NCBI GenBank assembly: GCA_905203645.1
Contig: CAJKWP010000009.1
Span: forward strand, 1-26,011
DNA length: 26,011 nucleotides
Direction: 5' to 3'
Source of the DNA: an uncultured Christensenella sp.
GTDB lineage: Bacteria; Bacillota; Clostridia; Christensenellales; UBA1242
Of this stretch, positions 21,377-26,011 are shown one piece after another (position 1 is the first letter of the stretch; every line of letters begins with the position of its first letter). Position numbers and translations under genes: made by a program. The notes below the pieces were generated by a model. It was not told the DNA's origin. It made no database searches and saw only the letters and a list, made by a program, of their open reading frames with translations.

Positions 21377-24300
21377 ATGAAAAAAATCAAAAAACTTTTT
21401 TCAGTAATAGCATTGTTGGTTTTTTCAAGTGCCTTGATGCCAGTTATCGGCGCTTTTACAAAGCTTTCAAACGCTATTCCCGAAACAAATTTTTCCTATT
21501 TGACTGTGGAAGAATTTGAAGATGAAGCGAACGTTGGTTCTACCTATGTTATCAAAAATGCAAAGGTTTGGGACAATGCAAGCGGTACAATCACTTTAAG
21601 CAGTGCAAGTGCAACCGTGTCCGTAAAAGACCCAATTGGTGCTGACGTAGAATTGGCAGACAATGCTGGCGAAAAATCATTCAAAGTAAATTATGTTGGT
21701 AACTACGAAATAATTTACACATACAATGGGTATTCACAAGCAGTCGTTATGGCCGCAAAACAAGGAATTTATTCATTCAAGTTTGATGAAAACTCAAAAC
21801 AAATTATTCCTGCTTACGTAAACAATACAAAATATACAGGAAAAATTGTTTTGCCAAACCCAACTGTATTGGATGAAGATGGAAATAAGATTGAAAGTGC
21901 AACTGTTGAAGTTAAGGTACTTTCACCGGAAGGTACTTATCTTGACGCAACAGCTTTGACCAAAAATGCTGAAGGATTCTATGAATTTACTCCAAACGTT
22001 ATTGGAAATTGGACAGTAAATTATCTTTACAAATCAGCAGATGGAAAAGTTTTGGCATCTCAAACAAAATCATTTACTGCAAACAACACATACAACAACG
22101 ATTTCAAATTGCAAATTGTTGGTTCTTCAAGCAAACCAACAACAGCAATTACAGGAGTTACAACAAAATTGCCAACTGTAACTGGTAAAAACTCAGTTAC
22201 TGGTGACAAGGTTGATATCTCTTACAGCATTTCAGCAAAAAGAGTTGTTTACAATTCAGTTACTGGCAAAAAGGTAAGTGAAGAAGATGCAACTGCTTGT
22301 TTGCAAAATACAAACGAGTTCACTCCTGACAAAGATGGCGATTATATTATCACTTATACTGCAAAGAACTTCTTTGGTAACACAGCTACTTGGGAATATT
22401 CTATCAGCGGTGTAAAGGATACAAAAGCTCCAACAGTAAGATTGGTTGAACCATATGCAACGACTCCATCTGATATTGACGCAAGTTATGTTTTGCCAGA
22501 AAAAGCTGGACTTAACAATATCGTATTGCCAGCTATTTGGGCAGATGACAATGTTGATAAAGCGTTGGATAAACTCACTCTTACAAGAAAAATTGTAAAA
22601 AGCAACAACGATGTAATTTATGAATCAAGTGAAAATCCAAACAAAGAATTGGTTTTCAACTTTGACAGTGCATCTTACACTTTGAACGAAGATACACAAG
22701 TTGCTGTAACACTTGCTGAAGGCGTTACATTTGGTGCTGGTACTTATACAATTTCTTATATTGCAAAAGACAGTGCAGGAAATGAAGCTACAGCAGTTTC
22801 ATACAAACTTATCATTGACAGTACTTTTGTTGCTGATACAGAAAAACCTGAAGTGAAATGGAGTGAAAGTGAAGCTATTCCTTCAGCAGTAAGAGCAGGC
22901 GAAACAATCAAATTTTCAAAACCAGTTGCTACTGATGACATCAGCACAAGAATCAAACTTGTTGTTGAATATCAATTTGTAACAGGTGCAGAAACAGAAG
23001 ATTGGACAGTATTGGAACTTAAAGACAATCAATACACAATCGAAGCTGAAAACGCAGACAAACTTGTTATCCGCGCAACAGCAACTGATGCCTATGGCAA
23101 CAGCGAAACAATCAGAAAAGAAATTCAAATCCACGAAACAAATGATACACAACCTACAAAAATCATTTCAGTTGAAAAATCTGCAACAGAAACTAGTGCA
23201 AGACAACAAAATGAAATCGAACTTCGTACAGTAAAATATGAAGACGACTATGCTGATTTTGTTCAAGTAAACGCTTACGTTTATGTTGAAAAAGATGGAA
23301 AAACAGTTGAATTGAACACATATGATATGACAAAAAATATCACTTATGGTTCATTGGATTCAATCCTTGTAGAAAACGCAAAAGTTTGGGCTTCTTATGC
23401 TGGTGACTACAAAGTTTCATTTGTATCAAAAGACATCAAAAACAACATTACAATTATGTTTTATTCAGTTACTGTAGCTGGATATACAGACTCTGCTGAA
23501 ATCGAATTTGGCAAACTTCCAACCACACTCAATGGTGGAACATTGGAACTTGGCGAACAAATTACAATGCCAACCGCCGAAATCAAAGTTCCAGATGGTT
23601 ACACGTCGACTTACAATGTACGTAAAATAAGTGGACCAAATGGCGAACTTTTGAACAAATCTACTTTCAAACCTGCAAAAGTAGGAACTTACGTAATCGA
23701 ATATTATGGATCTTACAATGATGGATCAGCAGATTACACAGTTGACCCTGTTCAATTTACAGTTGAAGTAAAAGATACAACAAAACCTGTAATTGACGAA
23801 ATCTATGTTGAACCAGTTGTAGCACTTGATTATGCACTTACAATTCCACAATTTACGGCATCAGACCTTAACGGAATCGATGTTGCAAACTCACAAGTTG
23901 TTCTTTCAAGCAAATCTTATGGAACGAAAACAATTCCATATGGTGATACAACAACAAACAGAGTTGTAACACTCAGATACAACGAGGTTTATACTTTGAC
24001 GTTCACTGTAAAAGACCTTGCTGGAAACACAACAACAGTTACAAAACAAATCAAAGTTGGTGACACAGAACCACCTGTAATTACAATTGATGAAACAAAC
24101 AAAACATTTGTTGCTGAAAATGTAAAACTTAACAGCAAATTGACACTTGACTTGTCACTTGTAAAAGTTGAAGACCTTGTTGATACTGATCTTTCAAAAG
24201 AAGATTTGGTTATAACAGTAACACGTGATGGTGAAACTATTTCAAATATCCACGGCGACAGCAAAACAAACTATGAATACAACATTAAAAAAGCCGGTGA

Positions 24301-24511
24301 ATATACAGTAACACTCAAAATCACAGACGCTGCTGGCAATGTTTCAGAAACTGTAACAAGAAAATTTACTGTAAATGCCAACGAAAACAATGGAATGGAA
24401 AAGAATGAAGTTATCGGTACAATCTTGATTGTAGTTTCTGTTCTTGTATTGGCTGGTGTAATTGTTTACTTTATCGTTTCAAAAAAGAAAACTGATAAAA
24501 AAACAAAATAA
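21377..24511 (+). CDS. Secreted, membrane-anchored protein of repeated Ig-like domains
   Basis: 1044 residues. A signal peptide is visible at 1-26 (MKKIKKLFSVIALLVFSSAL then MPVIGA). The exposed part is built of about nine Ig-like units, each ending in a G-x-Y-x-[VI]-x-Y/F strand near residues 108, 210, 321, 455, 563, 676, 770, 871 and 974, several followed by K-D-x-A-G-N (TYTISYIAKDSAGNEAT; YTLTFTVKDLAGNTTT; YTVTLKITDAAGNVSE). A single membrane helix lies at about 1012-1034 (GTILIVVSVLVLAGVIVYFI), followed by a Lys-rich cytoplasmic tail. No LPXTG is present, so it is held by the helix, not sortase. Codon choice resembles the ribosomal genes, and the promoter is strong: probably an abundant envelope protein or stalk-like adhesin. 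Ligand unknown. Confidence 0.85.
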   Translation: MKKIKKLFSVIALLVFSSALMPVIGAFTKLSNAIPETNFSYLTVEEFEDEANVGSTYVIKNAKVWDNASGTITLSSASATVSVKDPIGADVELADNAGEKSFKVNYVGNYEIIYTYNGYSQAVVMAAKQGIYSFKFDENSKQIIPAYVNNTKYTGKIVLPNPTVLDEDGNKIESATVEVKVLSPEGTYLDATALTKNAEGFYEFTPNVIGNWTVNYLYKSADGKVLASQTKSFTANNTYNNDFKLQIVGSSSKPTTAITGVTTKLPTVTGKNSVTGDKVDISYSISAKRVVYNSVTGKKVSEEDATACLQNTNEFTPDKDGDYIITYTAKNFFGNTATWEYSISGVKDTKAPTVRLVEPYATTPSDIDASYVLPEKAGLNNIVLPAIWADDNVDKALDKLTLTRKIVKSNNDVIYESSENPNKELVFNFDSASYTLNEDTQVAVTLAEGVTFGAGTYTISYIAKDSAGNEATAVSYKLIIDSTFVADTEKPEVKWSESEAIPSAVRAGETIKFSKPVATDDISTRIKLVVEYQFVTGAETEDWTVLELKDNQYTIEAENADKLVIRATATDAYGNSETIRKEIQIHETNDTQPTKIISVEKSATETSARQQNEIELRTVKYEDDYADFVQVNAYVYVEKDGKTVELNTYDMTKNITYGSLDSILVENAKVWASYAGDYKVSFVSKDIKNNITIMFYSVTVAGYTDSAEIEFGKLPTTLNGGTLELGEQITMPTAEIKVPDGYTSTYNVRKISGPNGELLNKSTFKPAKVGTYVIEYYGSYNDGSADYTVDPVQFTVEVKDTTKPVIDEIYVEPVVALDYALTIPQFTASDLNGIDVANSQVVLSSKSYGTKTIPYGDTTTNRVVTLRYNEVYTLTFTVKDLAGNTTTVTKQIKVGDTEPPVITIDETNKTFVAENVKLNSKLTLDLSLVKVEDLVDTDLSKEDLVITVTRDGETISNIHGDSKTNYEYNIKKAGEYTVTLKITDAAGNVSETVTRKFTVNANENNGMEKNEVIGTILIVVSVLVLAGVIVYFIVSKKKTDKKTK

Positions 24512-24520
24512 TTTGAAATA

Positions 24521-24556
24521 AAAAAAGAACAAATCGAAAGATTTGTTCTTTTTTTT
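24521..24556. terminator. Bidirectional terminator between surface protein gene and alr
   Basis: GAACAAATC (24527-24535) with GATTTGTTC (24540-24548) around a GAAA tetraloop, prolonged by six A-T pairs and a T-run to 24556. It lies 9 nt after the surface protein stop and 12 nt from the end of the minus-strand alr. Confidence 0.92.
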
Positions 24557-24567
24557 GCTTTCTTTGA

Positions 24568-25566
24568 TTATTCAACAATTCTTGTCCCTCTGAATCCATT
24601 AAAACCAGTTAATACTTCATAGTTTAATTGATCTTTACACAAATCTGCATCATAAAACACGCATATTTCGTCACCAACTTTTGTTTTTGGTGGTACCTTT
24701 ATCATAATGCAATCCATACAAATCGCAACTATAGGGCAAATTTGATTGCCAAGAAAACACTTTTGTCCCAAAAAATATTTTTTTATTCCGTCTTGATATC
24801 CGATCGGAACCGTTGAAACAGTGCAATCTTGATCGGCAATGTATTCTTTGTCGTATCCACATGATTGTCCCTTTTTCAAATTGTTTAGTTGCAAAACAGG
24901 TGAGATGATTTTCATTACTGGCTTCAATTTTTCCAATCCATAGCCATACAAAAACAAGCCGATTCTTATCATGTCAAAGTTTTTGTTGAATATGTCATGC
25001 GAACCACCAGTATGAGATACAATATTTTTGTTTTTACGCTTGGCAAATTGTTCTATTATTTCAAACTGTTTTATTTGTTCTTTATAAGTTTGATTGTCAC
25101 TGCAAATGGTGTTAAAGTGTGTGTACACACCTTCAATATTGCATTTTTTTCCAAGCATAGCAAATGCCTTTTTAAAACTTTTAAAGTTGCAAAAACCAAA
25201 TCTGTTCATTCCCGAATTGAAGGCAATATGCACTTTCAGATTTTTGTGCTTTTTAGTCAGAAATTTTATTTGATCAAAAGTATGAATGCAGACGCTCAAA
25301 TTGTTTTTTATTGCCAAGTCAAAGTCTTGACAATCAAACAAAACAAGGGTAGGTGTTTGCTTGTCGACATTTCTTAAAAGTATTGCTTCATCAAGATTGG
25401 CACAGGCAAAAAAATCAACTTTTTTGCTCAGTGCTTTTACAATTTCTTGCATCCCATGTCCATAGGCATTTGCTTTAACTACTGCACATATTTTTCTGTT
25501 TGTTTTGCTTTTAAGATATCGCAAATTGAAATCTAGGTTTTGGATATTTAAAATCATTTTGTTCAT
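24568..25566 (-). CDS. alr: Alanine racemase (divergent)
   Basis: 332 residues from ATG 25566; a second ATG at 25557 (MILNIQNLDFNLRYL) also fits the family, and the TTG at 25572 is less likely. It is a PLP enzyme converting L- to D-alanine for peptidoglycan. The PLP lysine is Lys31 in AVVKANAYGHG; the catalytic Tyr is Tyr238 in SCGYDKEY; VPIGYQDG and AICMDCIMIKVP mark the C-terminal barrel. The enzyme is about 40 residues shorter than typical. The residue matching the carbamylated Lys129 of the Geobacillus enzyme is Ala115 (HIAFNSGMNRFG; the usual pattern is HLKVDTGMGR). The Arg of that motif (Arg122) is kept. No SD is visible before either ATG. Confidence 0.85.
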   Translation of the reverse strand: MNKMILNIQNLDFNLRYLKSKTNRKICAVVKANAYGHGMQEIVKALSKKVDFFACANLDEAILLRNVDKQTPTLVLFDCQDFDLAIKNNLSVCIHTFDQIKFLTKKHKNLKVHIAFNSGMNRFGFCNFKSFKKAFAMLGKKCNIEGVYTHFNTICSDNQTYKEQIKQFEIIEQFAKRKNKNIVSHTGGSHDIFNKNFDMIRIGLFLYGYGLEKLKPVMKIISPVLQLNNLKKGQSCGYDKEYIADQDCTVSTVPIGYQDGIKKYFLGQKCFLGNQICPIVAICMDCIMIKVPPKTKVGDEICVFYDADLCKDQLNYEVLTGFNGFRGTRIVE

Positions 25567-25603
25567 ATTCAAAATATATTATTTTGTCAAAACAAATGTT
25601 ACA

Positions 25604-26011
25604 CTACAAAATATTTGTTTGCATTGGATGTTTAAACTTTGGACTGAAAAAACTAATTATAGAAAGTATTAAAAGTAAGGATGACATTATTGCATAATAA
25701 AAATTGAATTTGATAATGAAACTTGACAAAAGCAATAAGACAGACGCAAATAAATATCCTTTTGTTTTACTGCGAGATATTGCATTTGAAAAAAGACTTT
25801 TAAAGGTCGTACCTGTGTTGGGTATGTTAAATTTTACAAGGGGCGAGGGGAAACAATCGTATTTTTTCAAAAAATTTATATATGTTTGTTCTGCATCCAA
25901 AAGGATGATTTCTATGTCAAAATTCTTTGAAATGGAAAAACAGTCTTTGTCAAACTCTGACGAACATATTATAAGTTTGCTTGGATTATATTTTTTTGTT
26001 TTGCTTACAAA
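25604..26011 (-). CDS. Partial membrane protein, C-terminal 135 residues
   Basis: The reading frame is open to the right edge, so the gene's start lies outside the window; an apparent TTG start at 25900 is not needed. The visible part begins with a soluble segment containing KLIICSSEF, FSISKNFDIEIILLDAEQTY and FLKKYDCFPSP, then two membrane helices (GYLFASVLLLLSSFIIKF and YYAIMSSLLLILSIISFF) and a short basic tail. A strand, then I-I-L-L-D-x-E followed by a helix, resembles the end of a restriction-endonuclease-like (Mrr-type) fold, which some membrane proteins carry before two helices; I cannot establish it without the N terminus. It ends 37 nt before the alr start. Confidence 0.6.
   Translation of the reverse strand, partial: FVSKTKKYNPSKLIICSSEFDKDCFSISKNFDIEIILLDAEQTYINFLKKYDCFPSPLVKFNIPNTGTTFKSLFSNAISRSKTKGYLFASVLLLLSSFIIKFNFYYAIMSSLLLILSIISFFSPKFKHPMQTNIL

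Noticed and set aside
24374..24511. LPXTG sorting signal at the end of the surface protein
   Set aside because: No LPXTG-like motif is present before the hydrophobic helix; it ends in a membrane helix and Lys-rich tail only.
1..26011. tRNA, rRNA, CRISPR, insertion sequence or phage genes
   Set aside because: No cloverleaf-like arrangement, regularly spaced repeats, transposase, terminal inverted repeats or phage proteins were seen when reading both strands.

Overview
The window is A+T-rich, with compact strong Shine-Dalgarno sites (AGGAGG), zinc-ribbon (C+) forms of several ribosomal proteins, and rpsD inside the alpha operon next to rpoA. Together these point to a low-GC Gram-positive bacterium of the Clostridia type (Bacillota), probably an uncultured gut or host-associated lineage. 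I cannot place it more precisely from the sequence alone.

Region 1 (1-15708) is a complete S10-spc-alpha super-operon. It starts at a consensus promoter (TTGACA, 17 bp, TATACT; 43-71), passes through a structured 5' leader of about 205 nt, then runs through 32 genes, all on the + strand and mostly 0-12 nt apart or overlapping: rpsJ-rplC-rplD-rplW-rplB-rpsS-rplV-rpsC-rplP-rpmC-rpsQ, rplN-rplX-rplE-rpsN(type Z)-rpsH-rplF-rplR-rpsE-rpmD-rplO-secY, adk-map-KOW protein-infA-rpmJ, rpsM-rpsK-rpsD-rpoA-rplQ. It ends at a 12-bp intrinsic terminator (15677-15708). These genes make ribosomal proteins, the SecY channel, adenylate kinase, methionine aminopeptidase, IF-1 and the RNA polymerase alpha subunit. 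The only sizeable internal gap (rpmJ-rpsM, 93 nt) holds a perfect 10-bp hairpin.

Region 2 (15709-19374) is a mixed housekeeping stretch separated by bidirectional terminators: a HIT-family protein directly behind the operon terminator; a small Gly/Cys-rich hydrophobic protein on the minus strand; hflX, predicted to be leaderless and with a palindrome over its -10 box; an orphan lipoprotein (minus); and a class II fructose-bisphosphate aldolase with its own promoter.

Region 3 (19375-26011) is accessory. A 535-residue cytoplasmic orphan (minus) and a 1044-residue secreted, membrane-anchored protein of repeated Ig-like domains (plus) are divergently transcribed from a 385-nt spacer. The spacer holds two strong promoters and a candidate tiny RNA gene (about 21079-21131) whose -35 box overlaps that of the orphan gene. 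After that come a divergent alanine racemase (minus) and, running off the right edge, the 3' part of a two-TM membrane protein (minus).

I found no tRNA, rRNA, CRISPR array, insertion sequence or phage gene. The most novel-looking parts are the divergent orphan/surface-protein locus with its candidate small RNA, the hflX control region, and the structured operon leader. I did not find a clear new multi-gene defence or metabolic system.
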